A stretch of 64,000 nucleotides of DNA from Serratia marcescens subsp. marcescens ATCC 13880 (GCF_017299535.1 NZ_CP071238.1:248001-312000), one strand, 5' to 3'. Shown: positions 28,482 to 49,089, counted from the stretch's first letter. Program-made: numbers and translations. Notes: generated from the sequence alone by a model not told the origin.

Positions 28482-28499
28482 TTCGCGCCTTTTGTTTTT
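28458..28499 (+). terminator. secE-nusG terminator
   Basis: 15-base arms AAAGGCGTGAAATTG / CAATTTCGCGCCTTT (one mismatch) with a 5-base loop, followed by TGTTTTT. Shares sequence with the rplK promoter. Confidence 0.8.
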
Positions 28500-28543
28500 A
28501 GATGCCTTGCCTGATGTTTGTCCGGCGAGGTTAAACACGGGGA

Positions 28544-28557
28544 GCCTCTCACGAGGC
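28544..28557 (+). promoter_or_regulatory. L1-binding hairpin in the rplKA leader
   Basis: GCCTC-TCAC-GAGGC stem-loop about 28 bp upstream of rplK. In E. coli L1 binds the equivalent leader structure, which mimics its 23S site, and represses translation of both L11 and L1. Confidence 0.7.
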
Positions 28558-28584
28558 GATACTACCCAAACCGAGGAAATTTAA

Positions 28585-29721
<1,137 letters not shown>

Positions 29722-29741
29722 TCGCACTTGCGATTATCGCT

Positions 29742-29770
29742 TTGACTTGGGGCCGAGATTTGTCTAGAAT
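29742..29770 (+). promoter_or_regulatory. Promoter of rplJL-rpoBC (PL10)
   Basis: TTGACT (29742-29747), 17-bp spacer, TAGAAT (29765-29770), shortly after rplA. It matches the position of the major L10 promoter in E. coli. Confidence 0.82.
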
Positions 29771-30059
29771 CTTATGCCCCAAGGTTTTGCTATTGGCTAT
29801 GCCGTAGGCAAAACAAAGATTTTTCGGTTGGAGCCTGGCCTATCCAGGCCTCCGTCCAAGACCGCAGGTGTATCGCAAGATACTTAATCCTTCCTGCGTA
29901 GACGGTGACAGAGCCTAAGAAAATTTTTCTTTTTTATAAAAGAATGTCTTTGCTGGATTCTGCTCACCGTGTTAAGCCGCTCGGCGTGGCGTTTTACAAA
30001 GCGCCGAGTGAAGTGAGTTCCGGGGGATTTTCCCCGGCTAATCCAGGAGCAAAAAGCTA
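29771..30059 (+). promoter_or_regulatory. rplJ 5' leader (L10-L7/L12 autoregulatory region)
   Basis: About 280 nt untranslated leader with several complementary stretches, for example AGGCC/GGCCT around 29835-29850. In E. coli the L10-(L7/L12)4 complex binds this leader and represses translation. The exact binding structure was not folded here. It ends with the Shine-Dalgarno AGGAGC ahead of rplJ. Confidence 0.65.
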
Positions 30060-30557
30060 ATGGCATTAAATCTTCAAGACAAACAAGCGATTGTTGCTGA
30101 AGTCAGCGAAGTAGCCAAAGGCGCGCTGTCTGCGGTTGTTGCGGATTCCCGCGGCGTTACCGTAGATAAAATGACTGAACTGCGTAAAGCAGGTCGTGAA
30201 GCTGGCGTTTACATGCGTGTTGTTCGCAACACCCTGATGCGTCGCGTAGTTGAAGGCACTCCATTCGAATGCCTGAAAGACACGTTTGTCGGTCCAACCT
30301 TGATTGCATTCTCTCACGAACACCCGGGCGCTGCTGCTCGTCTGTTCAAAGAGTTCGCGAAAGCGAATGCAAAATTCGAGGTTAAAGCTGCGGCCTTTGA
30401 AGGTGAGCTGATCCCAGCGGCGCAAATCGACCGCCTGGCGACGCTGCCAACTTACGAAGAAGCGATCGCACGCCTGATGGCAACCATGAAAGAAGCCGCT
30501 GCCGGCAAACTGGTTCGCACTCTGGCTGCAGTACGCGATCAGAAAGAAGCGGCGTAA
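30060..30557 (+). CDS. rplJ: 50S ribosomal protein L10
   Basis: 165 residues, as in E. coli. The N-terminal domain binds 23S rRNA beside L11, and the C-terminal helix docks L7/L12 dimers. Start [15 protein letters not shown]; conserved [20 protein letters not shown] follows. Together with rplL it forms the stalk, and it represses its own synthesis through the long leader. Confidence 0.98.
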   Translation: MALNLQDKQAIVAEVSEVAKGALSAVVADSRGVTVDKMTELRKAGREAGVYMRVVRNTLMRRVVEGTPFECLKDTFVGPTLIAFSHEHPGAAARLFKEFAKANAKFEVKAAAFEGELIPAAQIDRLATLPTYEEAIARLMATMKEAAAGKLVRTLAAVRDQKEAA

Positions 30558-30602
30558 GCCACTCTTTCTTAGCCTTTGCTAACGTATTTAAACTATTTCT
30601 GA

Positions 30603-30986
<384 letters not shown>

Positions 30987-31025
30987 GCCAACCTTTCCGG
31001 TTGCAGCCTAGTCTTTTAGGCTGAT

Positions 31026-31056
31026 GGCTGGTGACTTTTTAGTCACCAGCCTTTTT
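31026..31056 (+). terminator. rplL-rpoB attenuator
   Basis: Perfect 11-bp stem GGCTGGTGACT / AGTCACCAGCC with a TTTT loop and T5 tail. In E. coli the equivalent hairpin terminates most transcripts and lets a minority reach rpoBC. Confidence 0.88.
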
Positions 31057-31318
31057 GCGCTGTAGGGCGCCAGTAGCGTTTCACACTGTTTGGCTGCTGG
31101 TTTCGCCTCCCAATGTTTGTTTCTATTGACGACTTAATATACCGCGGTCTTTGCACTACCAGGAGTTCTGGGGGAAGGCGCGATGAAATGGTTTAAGCGT
31201 GATAGCAAGAGACATTGCGGAAAGTGTTCCCGCTTTCCGGTCGACAAAACGGTGTTGCATGAACTGTCCCTAATCGGACGGACAGATTGGGTCACTGATC
31301 AGCGAGCTGAGGAACCCT

Positions 31319-35347
<4,029 letters not shown>

Positions 35348-35465
35348 TCGTCATTCCGGCTCAGGCTCCCCGCCTAAGGGAGCCTGAGGGTGGTTGTTCA
35401 GGTCACACGGGTACCTACTGCGGTTGTGGGTGCCCAACAGGTTTAACTCCGACAGGAGCCAATCC

Positions 35466-39689
<4,224 letters not shown>

Positions 39690-39705
39690 TCGTCATCCGC
39701 GCCGC

Positions 39706-39725
39706 GGGCCCGGCATGCCGGGCCC
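39706..39725. repeat. Perfect 20-bp palindrome after rpoC
   Basis: GGGCCCGGCATGCCGGGCCC, 17 bp after the rpoC stop and 10 bp before the terminator stem. No T run, so it may act as an RNA 3'-end stabiliser. Confidence 0.6.
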
Positions 39726-39735
39726 ATCGCCAGAT

Positions 39736-39764
39736 AAACCGCTCCCTCGGGGGCGGTTTTTTTT
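39736..39764 (+). terminator. rpoC terminator
   Basis: AAACCGCTCCC / GGGGGCGGTTT stem with a short loop, ending in eight T. Ends the rplJL-rpoBC transcript. Confidence 0.92.
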
Positions 39765-39856
39765 CGCCTCATGCCGGGGCCGAGCAAACTTTGCTACTAT
39801 GGTTACAGCAGAAATTGACCGGCGTTTTTTACCAGACAACCAAGGACAGTGCGAAC

Positions 39857-40303
39857 ATGGACAGCCTCATTACCTTCGAAAAATTGACGGCGCGACACCT
39901 GCCTTACCTGTATGAGATCCGCTTTTCCGTTGAAGAAAACCTGCTGTACCCGCATCAGATCCAGTATCTGCAGCGCAGGCAGGCGCTGGAGGACATCAAC
40001 CAGGGCGGCGGCTGGATCTGCAAGCATGGCGACGACTATGCCGGCGTTGGCTTCGGGTTATTCATCCCTGAGCCGCTGATCGGCGGCCTGTTCGTGAAGC
40101 CGGAATACCAGTCGAAGGGGATCGGCTCCGCCTTGTTGGCGCGGGTCACCGCCTGGATGTTTGAGCGCGGCGCCGAAGCGATCCACTTAACCACCGATCC
40201 CGGCTCCAAAGCCGAAGGCTTTTATCAACATCACGGCTGGGCCGTGGTCGGGCAGGATGAGTTCGGCCAGGCCGAACTGGTAAAACGTAAAGAGGGTGAA
40301 TAA
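39857..40303 (+). CDS. GNAT family N-acetyltransferase, function unknown
   Basis: 148 residues, single GNAT fold. The acetyl-CoA loop is YQSKGIGSALLAR at about 87-99, followed by HLTTDPGSKAEGFYQHHGW, the usual beta5-alpha4 region. No specific substrate can be named. The ATG at 39857 was chosen over an open upstream extension because of the weak AAGGA at 39842-39846 and the GNAT-like start of the domain. Its stop overlaps the next start by one base (TAATG), so it is coupled to the periplasmic protein and the kinase. It may be part of that module or only a passenger. Confidence 0.8.
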   Translation: MDSLITFEKLTARHLPYLYEIRFSVEENLLYPHQIQYLQRRQALEDINQGGGWICKHGDDYAGVGFGLFIPEPLIGGLFVKPEYQSKGIGSALLARVTAWMFERGAEAIHLTTDPGSKAEGFYQHHGWAVVGQDEFGQAELVKRKEGE

Positions 40304-40767
40304 TGACAATCAAAGGATTGATGACGTTACTGCTGCTTTCGCTGTTCAGCACGCCGCTGTATGCGGCCGTTGACTATTTTTACCTGAAACCGCTCGATGG
40401 CGAGAAGATCAAGATAACCCGGCAGATGCTGGAGGCGATGCCGCAGCACACGATTAAAACCTCGACCAATTTCACCCCGGAAGATATGTTCACCGGCGTT
40501 GAGTTTGCGGAGTTAGTGAAAGCCTATCACCTGAAAGGCCAGTCGGTGCGCGCTTTCGCCTGGGATGATTACTCTTATTCGATGCCGATTGACGAGATGA
40601 TTAAATACCGTGTGATCGTCGCCTACCAGCGCGGCGGCAAGCCGATCGACGTTGGTGAGCTGGGGCCGTTCGCCATTATTTATCCGCGCGATGGCTATGC
40701 TGAGCTGAATAACCTGGATGTGAATGCGAAAACCGTCTGGCAAGTTAAAAGGTTGGAGCTGAAATAA
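40303..40767 (+). CDS. Small periplasmic protein resembling the sulfite-oxidase molybdopterin-binding fold, without cysteine
   Basis: 154 residues with a Sec signal peptide (hydrophobic MTIKGLMTLLLLSLFS, cleavage after LYA at about 21). The mature part has TSTNFTPEDMFTGVEFAELVKAY, WDDYSYSMPIDEM and VGELGPFAIIYPRDG-like segments. These recall the oxidoreductase molybdopterin-binding (SUOX) domain. That resemblance is by pattern only. There is no cysteine in the protein, so the usual Mo-ligating Cys is absent and catalysis is unlikely. It starts inside the stop codon of the GNAT gene and ends one base before the histidine kinase gene. I infer that it presents a signal to the kinase periplasmic domain. 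Confidence 0.7.
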   Translation: MTIKGLMTLLLLSLFSTPLYAAVDYFYLKPLDGEKIKITRQMLEAMPQHTIKTSTNFTPEDMFTGVEFAELVKAYHLKGQSVRAFAWDDYSYSMPIDEMIKYRVIVAYQRGGKPIDVGELGPFAIIYPRDGYAELNNLDVNAKTVWQVKRLELK

Positions 40768-40768
40768 G

Positions 40769-42043
40769 ATGAGCAAAAAACTGATCGGTACTCTTATCGC
40801 GTTGGTTGCCATCTTCTCCTTATTGATTTTGTTGATTGCCATTAACTTCGGCGGCGTAAAAGAGCGCTATAAGCAGATCGAGCCCAACCTGGACAACTAC
40901 TCGGTGGCCGAGATCCTGTTTCTGGCGTTTGAAAGGACCAAAACCGCGCTGTTGCTCAGTGAAAACAACGATTACGACGCCTTCCAGATCAAAAAGAAAA
41001 TCTTCTACTCGAAGATTCAGATCCTGGAGAGCCGTTCGACCTTCAGCGACTCTTTTTATTACGACGACGAGTTCATCAAAAATGTTGCGCTGCTGAAGCA
41101 GCAGTATCGCACGTTGGACGATCTTTCTGCCGGCTTGCTGGTGGGGCAGAAAAACAAGACGGACATTCTCTCTTATATGGATGATATCGAGGGCACGCTG
41201 GTCGATATCCAGGAAATTATTTATCGGATACAGATTAAAAACTTTACCGAAGTGAAAGGCATCATCCAGGATAACTCGAGTAAAGCCGAGATGTTCGCCC
41301 TCTTTTCGCTGATTTTGGTGTTCCTGATGATGTTCCTGGTGCTGAGAAATGCCTTCTCGTTGAAAGAGATCATCAAGAACAAGAACATCTTTATCTCTTC
41401 CATCTACCACGAAATCGCCGGCTCGACCCAGGCCATCGTCATTGCCGCGGATATCATGGAACACGAGCTAGCGCAGGAAGAGTTGAAAAAAGAAGCCCGC
41501 CTGATCTCCTATCACGGCAACAAGATCGCCGAACAAACGCGCGAGGTGATGGATTATTCTCGGCTTGAGATGGGAGAAGTTAAAATCAATATTTCCACCT
41601 TCCGGCTGAATGAGGTGGTGGAGGATGCCGTAACCGGCATCGGCGCCGGGCGAGGCAATCGGCTCGTGATCCACCGTTCGTCTTATGCCGGCCTGATTGG
41701 TTCTGATAAATACAAGCTCTACCGAATATTGGCCAACCTGCTCAGCAACGCGGACAAATTTACCCACCACGGCGCGATCCTCCTCAATGTGAAGGTGTGT
41801 CACGGCAATCTGTATTTGCGGGTAAAAGACACCGGCATCGGGTTTAACGTCGATAATCTGGATCGGTTATATAAGGCGTTCAATCAGGGGCTGGAAAGGG
41901 AAACGCGGCAGGGGTTGGGGCTGGGGCTGACCATTATCAAAAATTACGTCACGACGATGAAAGGCGCCATCAAGGTCAAATCCGTCGAAGGGGTTGGCTC
42001 ATCGTTTTTGATCCGCATCCCGATCAAACTAATTAAAGAATAG
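40769..42043 (+). CDS. Membrane sensor histidine kinase
   Basis: 424 residues. TM1 at about 5-27, periplasmic domain about 28-172 (helical, no recognised fold), TM2 about 174-194, then the dimerisation domain with H-box FISSIYHEIAGSTQAIV, where His214 is the likely phosphorylation site. The ATPase domain has N-box NLLSNADKF (Asn323/Asn327), G1 DTGIGF (354-359) and G2 QGLGLGLTI (381-389). No receiver or HPt domain. It is translationally close to the periplasmic gene upstream, and its 3' end overlaps the convergent response-regulator gene by 15 bp. Signal unknown. A relation to the published Serratia EepS/EepR pair is possible but cannot be judged from memory. Confidence 0.88.
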   Translation: MSKKLIGTLIALVAIFSLLILLIAINFGGVKERYKQIEPNLDNYSVAEILFLAFERTKTALLLSENNDYDAFQIKKKIFYSKIQILESRSTFSDSFYYDDEFIKNVALLKQQYRTLDDLSAGLLVGQKNKTDILSYMDDIEGTLVDIQEIIYRIQIKNFTEVKGIIQDNSSKAEMFALFSLILVFLMMFLVLRNAFSLKEIIKNKNIFISSIYHEIAGSTQAIVIAADIMEHELAQEELKKEARLISYHGNKIAEQTREVMDYSRLEMGEVKINISTFRLNEVVEDAVTGIGAGRGNRLVIHRSSYAGLIGSDKYKLYRILANLLSNADKFTHHGAILLNVKVCHGNLYLRVKDTGIGFNVDNLDRLYKAFNQGLERETRQGLGLGLTIIKNYVTTMKGAIKVKSVEGVGSSFLIRIPIKLIKE

Positions 42044-42808
42044 GTTCGACAGCAACAGCGAGGAGATAATCAGCGGCTTGGTCGGTTTTTCCACCAAGTG
42101 CACGTCATAGTGCAGGATCATATCGCCGATGTTTTTCTCGTAGTGATTCAGCTGGCCGGTCAGAATGATGATGCGGGCGTGCGGATCGAGGGCGTCTTTA
42201 ATTTTCTTCACGACGCGTTCGGAAGTCTCGCCGAAGTCCAACAGCCAGTCCAAAATAAACGCCTCAAAGGACTGCTGCTCCAGCGCGGCCAGCATGGCGT
42301 CCGCCGTCTGAAAGGTCTCCGTTTCGATGCCGTAGCGGCTGGCGATCTTCTTCAACAGTTCGAGAATATCACTGTCATTGTCCAGGATCGCGATACGCGG
42401 GGCCGGCAGAAAGTCTATCTTGTTGACTTTGTACAGCGGGGCATCGGCGGCATGTTCCCGGTTGGTGTTGATGATGAAAAGATCGTCCTTTTTGTAGGCG
42501 TAAGTTTCGCCGTTGTCCGCTTGCGTGACCGGGCGCTCGTCGACCTCAATGTTGCAGCGCTTGTGAATGCTGTTCATGATAAACACGCCGTTATGTGTCC
42601 GTTGGCCGGCAAACGGCTCGTTGAAATACTGGAAAACCTTTTTGACTTCATCGAGGGTGATGCCCCTTTTGCCATCCAGCTTCTGTTTGGCGCTGTTGTA
42701 CTGAAGGTTCAGTATGTTGGCCATCGTGGAGGCATGTTTTCTGTCGCCAACTCCTTTCAGAGTGAGCAACGCGCTGATTGCATCGATGTAATTTGGCGTT
42801 TTCTTCAT
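42029..42808 (-). CDS. Response regulator with N-terminal BetR-like domain and C-terminal receiver
   Basis: 259 residues. The first about 70 residues (YIDAISALLTLKGV...SAKQKLDGKRGITLDEVKKVF) look like a BetR-type helix-turn-helix. A linker follows, and then a receiver domain from about 137: acidic pocket ILDNDSD (Asp143, Asp145), phosphoacceptor Asp187 in ILDWLLD, Thr217 in ILTG, Lys241 in EKP. The order output-then-receiver is the reverse of most response regulators. It is transcribed toward the kinase gene, with stop-proximal codons overlapping by 15 bp. It is presumed the cognate partner of that kinase by position; this is inference. The start at 42808 is the first ATG, with AAGG upstream on the minus strand. 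Confidence 0.85.
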   Translation of the reverse strand: MKKTPNYIDAISALLTLKGVGDRKHASTMANILNLQYNSAKQKLDGKRGITLDEVKKVFQYFNEPFAGQRTHNGVFIMNSIHKRCNIEVDERPVTQADNGETYAYKKDDLFIINTNREHAADAPLYKVNKIDFLPAPRIAILDNDSDILELLKKIASRYGIETETFQTADAMLAALEQQSFEAFILDWLLDFGETSERVVKKIKDALDPHARIIILTGQLNHYEKNIGDMILHYDVHLVEKPTKPLIISSLLLSNLFFN

Positions 42809-43525
42809 GACAACCTTGGCTTTTTTGATGTTAACCGCGAGCGTTGAAAAACCTGTTTGAGGACCCGTGCTGGATTATAGATGAAGCCTCGGGTATTGCG
42901 GTGATATCAGTTTGATTTTCCTTGGCAAACTCAAAACACACTCGATACTGAATAAAAAAACACTCAAAAGACATTCACATTTCGCCGTTTATGTGGTTAA
43001 TTAGCGCACATACTGTGTGATTCGCGTCCTGGGGGGGTGCCAGTCTCACAAAATAAACCGCCTGCTCTTGTCCGTAAGCAGGGAGCAGGCGGCAAAAAGA
43101 TCCGCGGCCAGCACCAGGGCCATTGGCAGCGCCGGGGATTATCCTTCAAGCTTCTCTTGTCGCGCATCTTCTTTGCAGTGCCTTCTTTTTCCACGCTCTC
43201 CACTTTCTGTTGTAACCGTCGCCCTTTGAATCTCACTCTGAGTTATTGCAGAACGCAGTTGCTCCTGTCAGCCGAGTCGCCAAAACGGCCTGTCCGCATG
43301 CCCCGCCGGCGCAAATCCAAGGAGGAACCGGAGTCGCGCAGAGAGTCTCTGCGCGATCCGGGATGGGATAAGGCGGGGCTATCGAGAGGGAGACGGCCCC
43401 GGCCGACGCCGGATTTGGCGGTCGGCAAGGTCACTATAAGCGGGGGGCTTGTCGACGCCAGCATCGGCGTTCAGCATTGCGCGGCCGCTCCAGCGTTTTC
43501 TTCACGCGGCGGCAAACGTTGCCGC
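42809..43525. other. 717-bp gene-free region between the response regulator and thiH
   Basis: Several short open frames exist, but none has a plausible start and family. The left part is AT-rich and should hold the response-regulator promoter. The right part is G+C-rich, with a 21-bp palindrome CGCGCAGAGA-G-TCTCTGCGCG at 43335-43355. A strong minus-strand terminator at 43050-43092 shows that something is transcribed leftward here, either thiH read-through or a separate small RNA. In E. coli the sRNA gene sroH lies behind thiH; no sequence comparison was possible. Confidence 0.5.
43050..43092 (-). terminator. Minus-strand intrinsic terminator in the gene-free region
   Basis: On the minus strand: CCGCCTGCTC, 15-base loop, GAGCAGGCGG, then TTTATTTT. 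Perfect 10-bp stem about 430 bp beyond the thiH stop. Confidence 0.75.
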
Positions 43526-44659
43526 TTATTGCGCACCGCGTCCCAGATAACCGTCCCAGTCTTTCCACACCGGCTGCAGCCCGGCGTTGCTGATGGCCTC
43601 GGCGACCTGCTGCGGCGTGCGGCCGTCGTGCGGTTCGAACTGTTCCAGCTCCGGCGGCACGTCATCGGCATAGCCGCCGGGCTGCGTCTTGGAGCCGGCG
43701 CTGACGCTGTTGATCGCCACCGGGATCATATGATCGCGGAAGTACGGCGACTCACGCGTAGACAGTGACAGCTCAACGTCCGGCGCGAACAGCCGGAAGG
43801 CGCAGATCAGCTGCACCAGTTGAGGCTCGCTCATGATCGACGCCGGTTCAATGCCGCCGGCGCAGGGGCGCAGACGCGGGAACGAGATCGAGTAGCGGCT
43901 CTGCCAGTAAGTTTGCTGCAGGTAGAACAGATGTTCCGCCAGCAGGTAACAGTCGGTGCGCCAGCTGTTGGAGAGGCCGATCAACGCGCCGAGGCCGATC
44001 TTGTCGATCCCGGCGCGCCCCAGGCGATCCGGTGTGGCCAGGCGCCAATGGAAATCCTGCTTCTGGCCGCGCAGGTGATGCTGCAGATAGGTGGCCGGAT
44101 GGTAGGTTTCCTGGTACACCAGCACGCCGTCCAGGCCCAGCGTTTTCAGCTCGGCGTACTCGTCCTGCGCCAGCGGCTGCACTTCCATCATCAGCGAGCT
44201 GAAGTGGCTGCGGATCGCCGGAATGTGCCGGCGGAAATAGTCCATGCCGACCTTGGTCTGATGCTCGCCGGTGACCAGCAACAGGTGTTCGAACCCCAGC
44301 GCCTTGATGGCTTCGCACTCGCGTGCGATCTCCGCCGCATCCAGCGTTTTGCGCTTGATGCGGTTGCTCATCGAAAAGCCGCAGTAGGTGCAGTCGTTGG
44401 CGCACAGGTTAGAGAGGTACAGCGGCACATAGAAGCTAACGACGTTGCCGAACCGCTGACGGGTCAGCTGCTGCGCGCGCTGCGCCAGCGGTTCCAGATA
44501 CGGCGCGGCGGCGGGGGAGATCAGCGCCATAAAGTCGTCGCGCGTCAGCTTGTCGGCGTTCAACGCGCGTTCCACGTCGCGCGCGGTTTTGCCGTTGATG
44601 CGCAGCGTAATATCGTCCCAATCCAGCTGTTGCCAGCGGCTACTGAAATCGTCGCCCAT
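43526..44659 (-). CDS. thiH: 2-iminoacetate synthase ThiH (tyrosine lyase)
   Basis: Radical SAM enzyme that splits tyrosine into p-cresol and dehydroglycine for the thiazole of thiamine. 377 residues, as in E. coli. The Fe-S motif is CANDCTYCGFS (CxxxCxxC). GLGALIGLSNSWRTD and FPRLRPCAGGIEPAS follow. The ATG at 44659 was chosen over a GTG one codon upstream because of GGAGG seven bases before it and the family length. It overlaps the thiG stop codon (TGATG). Last gene of thiCEFSGH. Confidence 0.96.
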   Translation of the reverse strand: MGDDFSSRWQQLDWDDITLRINGKTARDVERALNADKLTRDDFMALISPAAAPYLEPLAQRAQQLTRQRFGNVVSFYVPLYLSNLCANDCTYCGFSMSNRIKRKTLDAAEIARECEAIKALGFEHLLLVTGEHQTKVGMDYFRRHIPAIRSHFSSLMMEVQPLAQDEYAELKTLGLDGVLVYQETYHPATYLQHHLRGQKQDFHWRLATPDRLGRAGIDKIGLGALIGLSNSWRTDCYLLAEHLFYLQQTYWQSRYSISFPRLRPCAGGIEPASIMSEPQLVQLICAFRLFAPDVELSLSTRESPYFRDHMIPVAINSVSAGSKTQPGGYADDVPPELEQFEPHDGRTPQQVAEAISNAGLQPVWKDWDGYLGRGAQ

Positions 44660-45438
44660 CACTGCGCCTCCTCTGGCAGGCTGAGGAAGGCGGTCAGCGG
44701 GCTGGAGGCGACCGCCCCGCGCTGGCTGGCGCCCAGTCCGGCGCTGCGCGCCAGTTCGCCGGCCTCCAGCGCCTGACGAAACGCCCGCGCCATTTGCACC
44801 GGGTCGCGCGCCACGGCGATGGCGGTATTCACCAACACCGCGTCGGCGCCCAGCTCCATCGCTTCCAGCGCGTGGCTCGGCGCGCCGATGCCGGCGTCGA
44901 CCACCACCGGCACTTTGGCCTGTTCGATGATGATCTCGAGGAAGTCGCGGGTGCGCAGACCGCGGTTGGAGCCGATAGGGGCGCCGAGCGGCATCACCGC
45001 CGCGCAGCCCGCTTCTTCCAGCCGTTTACACAGCACCGGATCGGCGCCGCAATAGGGCAGCACGACAAAACCGTCTTTCACCAGCGTTTCCGCCGCCTTC
45101 AGCGTTTCTATCGGATCAGGCAGCAGGTATTTCACATCGGGATGGATCTCCAGCTTTACCCAGCGGGTGCCGAGCGCTTCACGCGCCAGCCGGGCGGCGA
45201 ACACCGCTTCGGCGGCGGTTTTGGCGCCGGAGGTGTTGGGCAACAGCCTGACGCCCAACTGCTGCAGCGGCGCCAAAATGGCGTCGTTGCCGCCGCGCAG
45301 ATCGACGCGCTTCATGGCCATGGTCACCAGCTGTGAACCGGAGGCCGCCAGCGCCTCCAGCATCAATGCCGGGGTGGCGAACTTGCCGGTGCCGGTGAAC
45401 AGGCGCGAGGTAAAAGTGGTATCGGCGATTTTCAGCAT
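44659..45438 (-). CDS. thiG: Thiazole synthase ThiG
   Basis: Builds the thiazole phosphate from deoxyxylulose 5-phosphate, dehydroglycine (from ThiH) and ThiS thiocarboxylate. 259 residues (E. coli 256). The Schiff-base lysine lies in VKLEIHPD (family K96), with [15 protein letters not shown] and [25 protein letters not shown] as phosphate-binding blocks. The start MLKIADTTF at 45438 is one base past the thiS stop; 14 in-frame codons upstream lie inside thiS. It forms a complex with ThiH. Confidence 0.96.
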   Translation of the reverse strand: MLKIADTTFTSRLFTGTGKFATPALMLEALAASGSQLVTMAMKRVDLRGGNDAILAPLQQLGVRLLPNTSGAKTAAEAVFAARLAREALGTRWVKLEIHPDVKYLLPDPIETLKAAETLVKDGFVVLPYCGADPVLCKRLEEAGCAAVMPLGAPIGSNRGLRTRDFLEIIIEQAKVPVVVDAGIGAPSHALEAMELGADAVLVNTAIAVARDPVQMARAFRQALEAGELARSAGLGASQRGAVASSPLTAFLSLPEEAQ

Positions 45439-45439
45439 G

Positions 45440-45640
45440 TCAGCCTCCGGCGATCGCTTGAAACAGTAAAATATCGTCACCGTCCTGCACCTGGTGGTCG
45501 GCCCAGTCGGCGCGCGGGATGATGGTTTGGTTTATCGCCAGCGCGGTGCCCGGCTGGTGGCGTTCCAGCTGGGTCAGCAGGGCGGCGACGCTGAGCGGCT
45601 GCGCCAGCTCCAGCGGCTGATCGTTAAGACGGATCTTCAT
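45440..45640 (-). CDS. thiS: Sulfur carrier protein ThiS
   Basis: 66-residue ubiquitin-like carrier, as in E. coli. ThiF adenylates its C-terminal Gly-Gly, which then receives sulfur as a thiocarboxylate for ThiG. Ends FQAIAGG. The start MKIRLNDQP at 45640 overlaps the thiF stop by four bases; upstream in-frame residues lie in thiF and are ignored. Confidence 0.96.
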   Translation of the reverse strand: MKIRLNDQPLELAQPLSVAALLTQLERHQPGTALAINQTIIPRADWADHQVQDGDDILLFQAIAGG

Positions 45641-46378
45641 GCCGCGCCTCCGCATACCGGGCAGGCGCGGGCCTGGCTCAGTTGCAGCGTGCTCCAACTC
45701 TGCTGCTTGCCGTCGAACAGCCGCAGTTTCCCGCTGAGGGAGGAAGGCATGCCGGCCAGCATCTTGATGGCCTCCAGCGCTTGCAGAGTGCCGATCACGC
45801 CGACCACCGGGCCGAGTACCCCGGCGGTGCGGCAGTTGCGCTGCGGCTCTTCCTGCTCCGGGTACAGGCAGGCGTAACAGCCGTGCGCATAGGGCGGCTC
45901 GAGCACCAGCAGCTGGCCGCTGAAGCCGACCGCGCTGCCGCTGATCAACGGCTTGGCGGCGGCGATGCAGGCGGCATTGACCTCATGGCGGGTCGCCATA
46001 TTGTCGCAGCAGTCCAGCACCAAATCGGCGCGGGTGACCGCGTCGCGCAGCGCTTGCCCTTGCAGCCGCTGCGCCAGCGGGATGGATTCCACCAATGGGT
46101 TCAGCGCCTGCAGATGGCGTTGCGCCAGCGCCGCCTTACCGGTGGCGGTATCGGCGCTGCGGTAGAGGATTTGCCGCTGCAAGTTGGTGACGTGCAGCTG
46201 GTCGTCGTCGGCCAACAGCAGCGTGCCGACGCCGGCGGCGGCCAGGTACAACGAAGCCGGGGAGCCGAGCCCGCCCAAACCGACGATCAGCACCGTGGCG
46301 CGCTTGAGTTTCTCCTGGCCTTCCGGGCCGACGTCCTCCAGCAGCAGTTGGCGGCTGTAGCGCAGGAATTCCTGATCG

Positions 46379-46386
<8 letters not shown>
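45637..46386 (-). CDS. thiF: ThiS adenylyltransferase ThiF
   Basis: E1-like enzyme that adenylates the ThiS C-terminus. 249 residues (E. coli 251). The nucleotide-binding loop is [21 protein letters not shown]; the DCCDNMATR block binds Mg-ATP. Zinc-ligand cysteine pairs are CYACLYP and, at the very C-terminus, CPVCGG. The start ATG at 46386 overlaps the thiE end by eight bases, and its own end overlaps thiS by four, so the operon is tightly coupled. Confidence 0.96.
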
Positions 46387-48974
<2,588 letters not shown>

Positions 48975-49089
48975 CTACCAGTGTGTTGGGTTGGGAAAGT
49001 TGCTTGTCTGGAGCTCGGAGGGAGTAATGATGGTGGCCGATAAGGCAGGGCGCCCGCAAGGGGAAGGCCGTGCCTGTGGCGATAGATTA

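Noticed and set aside
35394..35465. Longer rpoC N-terminus from an upstream start
   Set aside because: The extra 24 codons have no homology, while GTG 35466 has an AGGAG and gives the exact family length.
42997..43236. 79-codon minus-strand frame in the gene-free region
   Set aside because: Its coding sequence would contain the strong terminator hairpin at 43050-43092, it starts with GTG without a good ribosome site, and no family is recognised.
43243..43464. Minus-strand frame over the 21-bp palindrome
   Set aside because: Arg/Ser/Pro-rich composition typical of non-coding G+C-rich DNA; no start signal.
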